DNA from: an uncultured Desulfobulbus sp.
Lineage (GTDB): Bacteria; Desulfobacterota; Desulfobulbia; Desulfobulbales; Desulfobulbaceae
Assembly (NCBI RefSeq): GCF_963664075.1
Contig: NZ_OY760916.1
Location: forward strand, 1,490,001 to 1,554,000
Length of the DNA: 64,000 nt
Reading direction: 5' to 3'
Part shown: one piece after another, positions 19,175 through 28,500 of the stretch
How positions within the stretch are numbered: position 1 is the stretch's first letter
Layout of the letters: each line of letters opens with the position of its first letter
Translations under genes and position numbers: made by a program
Notes under the pieces: generated by a model
What the model was told of the DNA's origin: nothing
What the model saw: the letters and a program-made list of their open reading frames with translations, nothing else
Databases searched by the model: none

Positions 19175-20398
19175 ATGCTCATTGATACTCTCTATGACTC
19201 GGTGGAGCTCCACCGTGAAGAAAAAATCATTTATGCCCGTTTCCTCAAGCCCCATACGGTGCTTTCCACCTGTCGGGTGGCAGGAGGAATGCGTACCGAT
19301 TTGGCGGCATTGTACAACCACCAGAGCTGTGAGCCAGCGGGACATTGTCACAGTTTGCCTCAAAGTGCCTACCGTAATCCCGAACAGTACCGCAAGGCTA
19401 TCTGTGAGCGCCATAATCTGGATGCCGAACACTGCGCGACTCTGGGCACGGCGGCCAATATGAACAACGCCTCTCTTTCCAGGCAAACATTTCGTGATCT
19501 TGAAGTGATCGCGGTCTGTACCGGAGGGGTCGAAGGCAATGCCGGTCGGGTGGGCGACCCGGCTTCGGTGGTGGAAACGGTTGATGGCTTTGAACGCTTA
19601 CCCCCAGCCGAGGAAATTCCTGGCCCCGGGACGATCAACACCATGCTTTTTATCAACAAGCCGCTCATTTCCGGCGCACTCACTCGCTGTGTGATGACAG
19701 CCACCGAGGCCAAGACGCGCGTGCTTCAGGAACTGGCAGTCAACTCCCGCTATTCCGATGGCCTGGCCACAGGGACCGGGACCGACCAGATCGCAGTTGC
19801 TGCCCTGGAAAGCGATGCTAAAGCACTGACCAGTGCCGGCAAACATGCCAAGCTTGGCGAGTTGATCGGCCGGGCCGTGTATGAGGCGATCAAAGGAACC
19901 CTGGCTCGTCAAAACAGCATGATTCCTGCCGGACAATGCTCCATCAAAATTCATATGGAGCGCTTTGGGTGCAGCAGGGTTCAGCTGCGTACGACCATCA
20001 AGTCCTTTCTTGATCAGGAACAGGGAGAACTCTTGGAGGCGAACTTCAAGGCATTTGAGCACGATCCCCTCACAGTCGCCGCTGTGGCGGCCCTGGTGCA
20101 TCTACGCGATAAGATAACCTGGGGGGTGCTTCCTGAGAGTTGCTGGAGTGAGATCATGGCTGGATTTTCCGCCCAGGTCGCCTGCGCGGTCAGTGGCGAT
20201 TACAGCCGTCTCTCCCATTATCGTCTGCTTTTAGCCTCCACCATACGTGAGACAAACAATCAGGCCTTTATCGAAGGGGTGTGCCGGGCCCTGGCATTGG
20301 GCTTTTCCGAGAAGTGGCGGATTATGGATATTCTTACGGCAAATGAACCATCGCAGAGCTGTAAATCGGTTTGTGGAGAAAAAGAACAAGGTTTGTAA
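19175..20398 (+). CDS. cbiZ: Adenosylcobinamide amidohydrolase CbiZ
   Basis: The 407-aa product carries the CbiZ core: CTGGVEGNAGRVGDP near residue 114, GTINTMLFINKPL near 155 and a serine/threonine-rich GLATGTGTDQIAVA near 195. CbiZ cuts the aminopropanol (and loop) amide of pseudocobalamin or cobinamide to give adenosylcobyric acid, so the nucleotide loop can be rebuilt. CbiZ alone is about 220-240 aa; the extra C-terminal 150 residues are helical and unrecognised. Its place at the end of the operon is the strongest evidence that the imported molecule is a corrinoid. The coding end is followed by an AT-rich stretch before the next riboswitch, with no strong terminator. Confidence 0.88.
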   Translation: MLIDTLYDSVELHREEKIIYARFLKPHTVLSTCRVAGGMRTDLAALYNHQSCEPAGHCHSLPQSAYRNPEQYRKAICERHNLDAEHCATLGTAANMNNASLSRQTFRDLEVIAVCTGGVEGNAGRVGDPASVVETVDGFERLPPAEEIPGPGTINTMLFINKPLISGALTRCVMTATEAKTRVLQELAVNSRYSDGLATGTGTDQIAVAALESDAKALTSAGKHAKLGELIGRAVYEAIKGTLARQNSMIPAGQCSIKIHMERFGCSRVQLRTTIKSFLDQEQGELLEANFKAFEHDPLTVAAVAALVHLRDKITWGVLPESCWSEIMAGFSAQVACAVSGDYSRLSHYRLLLASTIRETNNQAFIEGVCRALALGFSEKWRIMDILTANEPSQSCKSVCGEKEQGL

Positions 20399-20507
20399 AG
20401 GGATGCTGGGTTATTAAAAAAATGATGTTTTTTGTTCGAAATATTAGTGGCTTATTTGATTTTTCCCTGCAGCTGTGAGGTGAAAACAACCAATATGTGA
20501 ATAACGA

Positions 20508-20685
20508 TATGACGGTCGCCGCACGCCTGTGGCGTGAAAAGGGAATCCCGTTCAATTCGGGAACGGTCCCGCCGCTGTAATCCTTGCCCTGATTTTTGTC
20601 AGGGAGCCCCATCGAAAGTTCGCCACTGTGCCCTTGGCATGGGAAGGCTCGATGGGGAAGGTGAGTCAGAAGACCTGCCGTCATA
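20508..20685 (+). promoter_or_regulatory. Cobalamin riboswitch 2
   Basis: B12-element blocks in order: GGGAATCCCG, ACGGTCCCGCCGCTGTAA, GCCACTGTGC, GGGAAGGC and GTCAGAAGACCTGCC. P1 is closed by TATGACGG (20508-20515) and CCGTCATA (20678-20685). I see no clear terminator in the 139 bases before the receptor start, so control may act on translation. Confidence 0.93.
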
Positions 20686-20824
20686 CCGAAATCTGTCAAG
20701 GCTGTCGAGGAACAGCGATAGGCATCGCCAATGCGTCTGGTGGTTCTCTGCGCCAGGACTGCGCCCCTGCTCTATCCCTGTCTCCTTGTCGGTATTATTA
20801 AATATAAACAGGAGATTAAGAGGG

Positions 20825-22888
20825 ATGAATCCAAAGGGAGTGAAGAGATTTGATCGGTTGGCCTTGGTCATGCTGTTGTCTCTGGGGCCAGCGTTACTGG
20901 CCACTGATGCCGGTGCAACGGGTACAGAAAAAAATGCAGTCAAGGAAAAGGCTGATGAAATGGTAGTGACCGCCACCAGGAGTGCTGAGGATATCCTTAC
21001 CATTCCCACCAAAATCGAGGTGATCGATAGTCATGATATCGAAATGACTGCCGGGACCATGCTCACCGAACAGCTGAAAAAATCGAGCTCATTGAGCGTT
21101 ATCGAGTATCCCGGTGCCCTGGCAGGTATCGGTATTCGCGGTTTTCGTCCGGAGTTTTCAGGTATTACAAAACACAGTTTGATCCTTTTAAACGGTCGCC
21201 CCATTGGTGCCACCAACTTGGCCACGGTGCTCACGGATAATGTGGAGCGCATCGAAGTACTCAAAGGGCCGGCTTCCTCACTCTATGGTGCAGAGGCCAT
21301 GGGCGGGGTGGTCAATGTAATCACCAAAAAATCAACCGGAGAGCTGGGAGGCAAGGTTGAAGCAGGGCTGGGGAGCTACAGCACCAATTTTCAAAAAATG
21401 TCAGCGGGCGGAGCCATCATTGCCGACAGACTTGATTTTGATATCGCAGTTGGCCGCCATGAGCAGGCCGATAACTTGAAAACAGGCGATAATGGGGAGG
21501 AACGGGCGAATACCTCCTATAAGACCAGCAATGGCTCCATCCGTATTGGTGGCAATTTTGGAGCTGACTGGCGGGCAGATCTTTCCGCCAATATGTATCA
21601 GGGACGTGACATCGAAACCCCAGGTGATGTGGCCTATGGTGATGTGCGCAGTGGACGGAAAGACATCGACAACAATGGGGTTGATTTCAAGATCGGTGGT
21701 GGGCTCGGTGCGAACAACGAAGTGGGTCTGACTCTCTACCATACTGAGGAAGAGGCGGAAAATTACTCCAACTATTCCGGTGGGGCAACAGTCCCCACTT
21801 ACCGCAGCTATGATTCGGAAACCACCTGGGATGGTGTACAACTTCAGGATATCTATACCTGGGGGAGCCACAAGTTTATTCTTGGGTTTGACTATCAGTA
21901 CATTGAGAAACAATCTCGCAGCTACACCACGACTGGTGCACGTAAGGCACCATCCTCACCCGATGAAGGGCGGACCAACCTGGCCGGGTACCTGGAAACG
22001 GTATGGAAGTTTTGTGACAATCGCCTCACCTTTACCGGAGGTGGGCGCTACGACACCTTTGAAGTTGAGACACTGGCTACCCCATACAAAACTGGTTTTA
22101 CACCCACGACCGAAGATTTTTCCACCTTCAGCCCCCGGGTTGGCGCCAACTATCTCTTTGATTCAGGCATTCGCCTCCATGCCACCGCTGGCCAGGCCTT
22201 TGTGCCGCCCAGTGCCTTTCAGCTGGCAGGCTACTCCGAGTCTATCGTTGGTGGTGCAACCATGATCACCCAGGGTAACAGTAACCTCGATCCTGAGACT
22301 TCCACAACCTGGGATATTGGCATTGGCTATGAGCTGCCTGCCTGGGGATTCTCCTTGGATGTGACCTATTTCGATACCACAGTGGATGATCGCATCACCA
22401 CCTCACAAACCGGTAACCTCAAGACCTATATCAATGCCTTAGGCTCCGATATTCAGGGGATGGAGTCCACCCTGAGTTTTGATTTGGCGGTACCTATGCA
22501 GTGGGCCAGTAGCCTCAAGTTTTATATCAATGCCACTCATATTTTTACCGCAGAAGAGGAACTCGTCGGCGGAGCCATGCAGGATATTCACAATGTTGCC
22601 GACTATACCTACAACTACGGGGTTGAGTATGACAATGGCAGCATTGACAGCCGCCTCCATTTTCGCACCGTTGGCCCCATGCGTGATACCGACTGGGTAA
22701 CCGCTGGCTATCCGGAGATCGAATATCCCAAGTTCACCGTTGTTGATCTGGTGGCAGGGTACAATTTTCTCGAGCATCACCGGCTTGAGCTGACCGTGGA
22801 TAATATCTTTGACAAAGATTACTACGAGAAAAAAGGCTACCCCAAACCAGGTCGCTCATTTTTTGTGAGCTACAGTTACACGTTCTGA
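20825..22888 (+). CDS. BtuB-like TonB-dependent receptor
   Basis: The 687-aa product starts at ATG 20825 (AGGAG-type RBS). The frame stays open upstream but that part is riboswitch RNA. A signal peptide ends near residue 32. A TonB box DEMVVTATRS follows, then a plug with IGIRGFRPEF and VERIEVLKGPASSLYG, then a barrel ending in an aromatic terminal strand SYSYTF. TonB box and plug resemble BtuB. Its stop overlaps the radical SAM start by one base. The riboswitch supports a corrinoid or related tetrapyrrole ligand. Confidence 0.92.
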   Translation: MNPKGVKRFDRLALVMLLSLGPALLATDAGATGTEKNAVKEKADEMVVTATRSAEDILTIPTKIEVIDSHDIEMTAGTMLTEQLKKSSSLSVIEYPGALAGIGIRGFRPEFSGITKHSLILLNGRPIGATNLATVLTDNVERIEVLKGPASSLYGAEAMGGVVNVITKKSTGELGGKVEAGLGSYSTNFQKMSAGGAIIADRLDFDIAVGRHEQADNLKTGDNGEERANTSYKTSNGSIRIGGNFGADWRADLSANMYQGRDIETPGDVAYGDVRSGRKDIDNNGVDFKIGGGLGANNEVGLTLYHTEEEAENYSNYSGGATVPTYRSYDSETTWDGVQLQDIYTWGSHKFILGFDYQYIEKQSRSYTTTGARKAPSSPDEGRTNLAGYLETVWKFCDNRLTFTGGGRYDTFEVETLATPYKTGFTPTTEDFSTFSPRVGANYLFDSGIRLHATAGQAFVPPSAFQLAGYSESIVGGATMITQGNSNLDPETSTTWDIGIGYELPAWGFSLDVTYFDTTVDDRITTSQTGNLKTYINALGSDIQGMESTLSFDLAVPMQWASSLKFYINATHIFTAEEELVGGAMQDIHNVADYTYNYGVEYDNGSIDSRLHFRTVGPMRDTDWVTAGYPEIEYPKFTVVDLVAGYNFLEHHRLELTVDNIFDKDYYEKKGYPKPGRSFFVSYSYTF

Positions 22889-23931
22889 TGCAGGCCACCT
22901 CTGCATTGCAACAAGCTGGGGCGCAGATCAATTACCTGATTTTGGCCTTGACCAATCGGTGTAACCTTTCCTGCCGATACTGCTACCGTGGTCCTCTGGA
23001 GCGACGGATCGATATGGAGCCGGAGACTCTGCAGCGAGCCTTGTGGATGGCGGGGCAGGGTGAGGGACCGCTCCATATTCAGCTGAGCGGTGGTGAGCCC
23101 TGCCTTGTCCCTGGACTGATCGAGTTGGCTGCCCAAGGGGCAAGCCATCTCAACCGTCCGGTCACGCTCGGCATTCAGGTCAACGGAACCTGCCTCAATG
23201 ACGAGGTGATTCGTTTATTGAAGAAATTTCAACTTCAGGTGGGCGTCAGTCTGGATGGCCCACCTCAAATTCAGGAGTCACTTCGCGGCAGAGCAAAGGA
23301 AACGCTACGGGGCTTGATGCTGCTTGAACAAGAGAACATACCATTTCGGGTCACCACTGTGGTGACCCAAATAAATGTTCTCCACCTGGATCGTTTAGCT
23401 TTTCTCCTGGCCGGTTTTCAAATGGCCCGTGGCATCGGCCTTGATCTGTTGGTCCAGAAGGGCAACGCCTGCATTGGTGCGAACAGCCCCGCCCCAGCAA
23501 AGGTTTTCGAGCTGCAAGAGGGGATTGCAAGATTAATCCGCGCCCTGCAACGGATCAACAGCGAGCGTCGCTCCTCCTTACGGCTCAGGGAATGGGATCT
23601 GGTGCAGCGTATGCTGCGACGGGGACCGCAACAACAACGGATGTTTTGTCAGGCAGCTCAGGGGGCAAGTTTGGCTGTGCACCCGGATGGACGTTGTTTC
23701 CCCTGCGGTCAAACCCTTGGGGATGATCGTTTTGCTACATCACTTTTTACAAATGAACTCCCCCAATTAGAGGTCTGCTCACTGGAAAAATATTCTGCCG
23801 CATGCACGAGCTGCCCTCTTGAGCATTGTTGCCCCGGAGACTGCCCCAGTCGGCTCCTCTACAACCCCATTGAACAGAAACAGTTGGCATGCGTCATGTA
23901 TCAGACCCTGGCTGAGTTTTGTGATCTGTAA
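22888..23931 (+). CDS. Radical SAM protein with SPASM-type C-terminal cysteines
   Basis: The 347-aa product has the radical SAM CX3CX2C cluster at C25, C29, C32, and LSGGEP near residue 73. A cysteine-rich C-terminus holds GRCFPCGQ, CTSCPLEHCCPGDCPSR and a final C before the end. This fits SPASM/anaerobic-sulfatase-maturase-like proteins that bind two auxiliary 4Fe-4S clusters and usually modify peptides or proteins. No sulfatase is nearby. It is coupled to the receptor (TGATG junction) and followed by an amidase and a CobN. Modification of a tetrapyrrole or of a small peptide (such as the one at 36283) are both open. Confidence 0.85.
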   Translation: MQATSALQQAGAQINYLILALTNRCNLSCRYCYRGPLERRIDMEPETLQRALWMAGQGEGPLHIQLSGGEPCLVPGLIELAAQGASHLNRPVTLGIQVNGTCLNDEVIRLLKKFQLQVGVSLDGPPQIQESLRGRAKETLRGLMLLEQENIPFRVTTVVTQINVLHLDRLAFLLAGFQMARGIGLDLLVQKGNACIGANSPAPAKVFELQEGIARLIRALQRINSERRSSLRLREWDLVQRMLRRGPQQQRMFCQAAQGASLAVHPDGRCFPCGQTLGDDRFATSLFTNELPQLEVCSLEKYSAACTSCPLEHCCPGDCPSRLLYNPIEQKQLACVMYQTLAEFCDL

Positions 23932-23954
23932 ATATAGACGAAGGCACGCAACCA

Positions 23955-25505
23955 ATGGCATCATTGAAGCTTGGTTTATTGCACCTGGCGATTGAGCATA
24001 AGGAGCCGGAGAAAAACCGGCAGCAACTTCTGGCCTATTGCCGTGAGGCAGGCGAACGGGGACTCCAGATCGTGGCCGCACCGGAGTTATGTATTTCAGG
24101 CTACTCCTTTGCAAGTATTGAAGACATGGCTCCCTACGCCGAAACAGCAGATGGGCCAACTCTACGAGGTGTCGCAGCTCTTTGTAAAGTCTACTCCATG
24201 TATGCCTGCATCGGCCTGGCTGAGCGGGATGAGCGGAGTTCTATCCTGTACAACTCGGCCTTTGTCATCGATCCCCAAGGGGAGATCATCTGCCGCTATC
24301 GCAAAATCAATGCTGAGTTCCGTTGGGCCTGTCCAGGCGATCCCGCCCAGGACAATACCTTTCTCACACCCTGGGGGCGTATTGGTGTCCTGATCTGTTC
24401 GGATTGTTACCACAGCCTCATGCCACGGATAACGGCCCTACGGGGAGCGAACCTGATTCTGGTTGTTGCCAACTGGCCTCCGGTAGGGGATCTGAATCCA
24501 GTGGAAATCTGGCAGGCACGGGCCATGGAAAATGGTGTGTTTATCGCTGTCTGCAATCGTACCGGTGTTGATGCCACCATGGATTGTAGAAATGGGTATT
24601 CCGCTCTGATCAGTCCTCGAGGCGTGCTCAACATGAAAAAGGTTGCCCGAACCTCGCGGATAGCCAAGGCCAGCATTCCTTTGAATAAAGCTGGTCTGTT
24701 GAAAGGAGGGCAGCGACTCAAGCAGCTGACAGCACGTAACTGTGCGCAGATGCACGCCTGTTATCTCAATCGGAGTGGTTTTGGCGATATAAGTGGACTC
24801 TTACAGTTGCCGAATGCTGGTCAGTTACAGATATGCTGCCATTGCCCTGGTTCTGAAGAAGGGCTGCTCCCCATATTTGAGACAACTGAGACTCAGTGTA
24901 AAGCCACCCCAATCCTGCATGTGCTGGCCCCCGGTAGCTACGACGAGGCTGATCTCGAAGGTATTCGGACCTGGTGCGCGACCAGCGATGAAAAAGTCGT
25001 CCTGCTCCGAGAAACGAAACGTGGTGATCTCCTCTATCGTTTCGACGGCAAGGAGCAACCACAATGCTGCCCCTGGGATGCCACATATGGTTGTCAAGAA
25101 GCCGAATTCCCCTTTTTTGACTGTGGTGCGGCCCGGGTACATCTGATCCCCGGCTGCGCGCTGCATCATCCCGAGCATTTTCTCGCAGCGGCCAAAAAAG
25201 GTGCGGATATGGCCATTGTCTTCAATCAAAAATTTAACGACAAACTCTGTCTCCTCGGGGGCGCCCGTACCATTGAACAGTTGAGTGTAGTACTCGCAAG
25301 TCCCCAAGGTGCAGGGATCTGGATGACACCCCAGGGACATCAACGCTGGCAGGAGATTCTGGCAGGACCGGGTGAGCACTGTTCAGCGGTTATGGATACG
25401 CGCAGGACGCGTCTGAAACGATTTCAGGACCGTATCGATTACCACACCCTGCTTCTGGAACCAGAGAGTCAGATTCACCAAACTGCCACGCAAACGCTAG
25501 CCTGA
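23955..25505 (+). CDS. Nitrilase-superfamily amidase with a second, degenerate domain
   Basis: The 516-aa product carries a carbon-nitrogen hydrolase domain over residues 1-260, with the Glu-Lys-Cys triad visible as E44 (APELCISGY), K117 (YRKINAE) and C148 (LICSDCYH). The remaining 250 residues look like a second, catalytically degenerate copy of a similar fold. The family hydrolyses amides or transfers ammonia. In this operon a corrin side-chain amide would be an attractive substrate, but that is inference. NAD synthetase is excluded because no synthetase domain is present. Confidence 0.82.
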   Translation: MASLKLGLLHLAIEHKEPEKNRQQLLAYCREAGERGLQIVAAPELCISGYSFASIEDMAPYAETADGPTLRGVAALCKVYSMYACIGLAERDERSSILYNSAFVIDPQGEIICRYRKINAEFRWACPGDPAQDNTFLTPWGRIGVLICSDCYHSLMPRITALRGANLILVVANWPPVGDLNPVEIWQARAMENGVFIAVCNRTGVDATMDCRNGYSALISPRGVLNMKKVARTSRIAKASIPLNKAGLLKGGQRLKQLTARNCAQMHACYLNRSGFGDISGLLQLPNAGQLQICCHCPGSEEGLLPIFETTETQCKATPILHVLAPGSYDEADLEGIRTWCATSDEKVVLLRETKRGDLLYRFDGKEQPQCCPWDATYGCQEAEFPFFDCGAARVHLIPGCALHHPEHFLAAAKKGADMAIVFNQKFNDKLCLLGGARTIEQLSVVLASPQGAGIWMTPQGHQRWQEILAGPGEHCSAVMDTRRTRLKRFQDRIDYHTLLLEPESQIHQTATQTLA

Positions 25506-25543
25506 GCTTGCAGGAAACAATTGTTCAATAAACGAGGACGAAT

Positions 25544-28500
25544 ATGAAAATCGTTTTTCTCCACGGCATGATGTTTCAAGCACAGACCTGGTCCAGGGCT
25601 GCGGCAGTGCTCAAAGAAGACGGCATTGAAATAGAGTTTTTTGCCCAGCAGGGCAAAACGCAGGAGGCCATTGAGCACCTTAGAGGTGGGCAGGTTGATT
25701 GCTGCATTGCTCAGATGTTTCGCGATATGCCCGGCTACGACGAACTCGTGAGTGCTGCCATGGAGTTGCCCTGCCGCATTGGTCTGGGCGTTCAGGCGGA
25801 GCTGGAATTCTCCTCGTTTACTCAGGAACAAACCAGAGAGTTTACCCGCTATCTGCAGCAGGTATCACTGACCAATTTCATCAATGGTATTCGTTTTCTG
25901 GCCGCTGCCATGGGCCAGAATATTGCCTATGATCCACCGGCAGCAGTCCAGACCTGCGGCATTTATCATCCCGAGCAAAGTGAGTTGTTTGCTGAGTCAG
26001 CCACCTATCTGGGGTGGCAAAAGAAACGACAGGAAGGCCTGGGAGAGGATCGCCCCCTGATTGCGCTGCTCTGTTATTACGGCCAGATCGTCGAACAGAA
26101 CCAGGCTGAAATAGATGCACTCATTTTTGCCCTGGAAGACCACGGCATACGGCCCCTGTGTATCGTAACCGAGGGGATGACAGAGAGTAGCCTGCCGCTT
26201 TCTGAGCGCTACCCCTGGATGCGTGTTGTGCAGGAGGCCGCCCCACAGCTGCTGCTGAACCTCTTGGCCGGTCGACTTCTTGCCCGGAGTGAGGATGTTG
26301 AGCTGCTGAAAAAACTCAACCTGCCCATTGTACAAATGCTTCGCCTCTACCAGCAGAGCCCCGAGCAGTGGCGTGAGGATGTGAACGGTGTCGGCAGCGG
26401 CGCTCAATCCATGGTGTTTTCCTTAACCCAGCCTGAAATGGCCGGAGTGATCGAGCCTACCGCCATTGCCGCAACCGTGAGTGAGCGTGACCCGCAAACC
26501 GGGCTTTTGATTCGACGCTACCACCCCCTGCCTGAACAGATCGAGCACCTCTGCCTTCGTTTGCTCCGCTGGTTGCGCTTACAGCTGCTTGCAAATAAAG
26601 ACAAACGCTTGACCATTGTTCTCCATAACAATCCCTGCAAAGGGGTGGAAGCAACCTTAGGGCTGGCAGCCGGCCTTGATACCTTTGCAAGTCTGGGCCT
26701 CTTTATTCAACGATTGCGGGAGGCGGGCTACGACACGGGCGAGGCACCGGAAGAGGGCAAAGCCCTGCTGGAAACACTGCTCTTTAAAAAAGCTATCTCA
26801 GAATTTCGCTGGACCACGACCGATGAGATAGTGGGGAAGGGCGGGGTGCTCCATTATACGCATGAGCAGGAATACCAAAAGATCCTGAACCAGCTTCCTC
26901 CCTATGCCCGTGAACGGATCGAATCCGATTGGGGCCCCTTTCCCGGCGAGGGTATGGTCTATACCGATCAGGGACGTGATTCATTGTTGGTCACTGGCCT
27001 CAAGTTCGGCAACCTGCAGATCATCGTCCAGCCCAAACGCGGCTGCTACGGGGCCAAATGCAATGGCGAGGTCTGTCGCATCCTCCATGATCCCCATCTT
27101 TCACCGCCCCCGCACTGGCTGGTCACCTATGCTTATATCCGCGAAAGCTCTGATGCAGTCCTCCACTTTGGTGCCCATGGGGCATTGGAGTTTCTTCCCG
27201 GTAAGCAGGTCGGGCTTTCCCCTGGCTGTTTCCCTGAGATAAGCCTGGGCGATTTGCCCAATATCTATCTCTACATTCATGATATTCCGGGAGAGGGGCT
27301 TGTGGCCAAGCGACGTGCCCGAGCCGTGATGGTCGATCACCTGAGCCCGGTGCAGCGTCCTGCCCCTGCGGAAAGTCAAAGCCTGGAGCTGGAATCTCTA
27401 CTCGATCAGTATCAAAAGGCCTGTCTCAATGCTGAAGAAGACAGGCGAAAAAAACTTGCCCGGCAAATGCTTCCTCTGATGCAGGCCATGGGGGGGATCG
27501 AGGTCGATTTTGCTGGTTCCCTTGAATCCCGTGAGTTTAGCCAGGCCGTAGATCTGCTCGCAAGGCGTATAGCCCGCTCTAAGCGTATCCTTGCCCCTAC
27601 CGGTCCCCATCTCCTCTCCACTGCTCCGAACACGCAGGGTATTGCCACCATGCTCACCACAATTCTTGGAACCCCCCCTGAGGGGATTCCAAATCTGGCT
27701 GAGATCGCAGCCTTTGCTCCCAGTGGTTCTGCCAATGAGCACACCGCGGTTACCCAGGTGATAGAACAGTTGCTCAGGCAAGAAGATGGAGCACCACTTG
27801 ATCAGCGTTTGGCCCGACTGAAGAGCTGGTGTACGGAGATCAGCAGTCGTATAGATGCGTGCACTCAAGAGATTCCCCAACTCTTGCGGGCCTTGGATGG
27901 TGCATTCATAGAACCCGGACTCAGCGGTTCTTTGGCCCTTGGCAAAACCGATACCCTACCCACGGGCAGGAATTTTTTTACCAGTGATATAGCTGCCATG
28001 CCCACCAGGGTAGCCTGGGAGGTGGGGCAGGAACTGGCGGACAATCTCCTGCGCAAATACATGGAGGATGAGGGAGCCTTTCCCGAGAGTGTGGGCATCA
28101 GTCTTTGGAGTATCGACGCCTTTAAATCAGATGGCGAGGTCTTCTCGCAGGCGCTGGCGCTGATGGGTATGCAGCCCATCTGGCTGACATCGGGCCGTGT
28201 TTGCGGGATTGAACCCATCCCCCTGGATGCGCTTACTCTCATCCTGAACGATCAATCCGTTGTGAGCAGACCTCGGGTTGATGTGCTCATTCAAACCAGT
28301 TCTATCCTTCGCGATATGGTCCCCCATTTTGCCGACCTGCTGGATGAGGCGGCAGTCATGGCCGGAAACCTGGATGAACCCCCTGAGCGTAATGCCATAC
28401 GAAAACATACCCAACAGCAACTCAGTGAGCTGCGGGAAGAACTCGGGGAGAGCCTTTCAGAAGAGGCGCTTGCGCGTATGGCCAGTTTCCGTGTTTTTTC

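Noticed and set aside
20534..20824. Upstream extension of the receptor frame through the riboswitch
   Set aside because: That sequence is structured riboswitch RNA; the signal peptide and RBS start at 20825.
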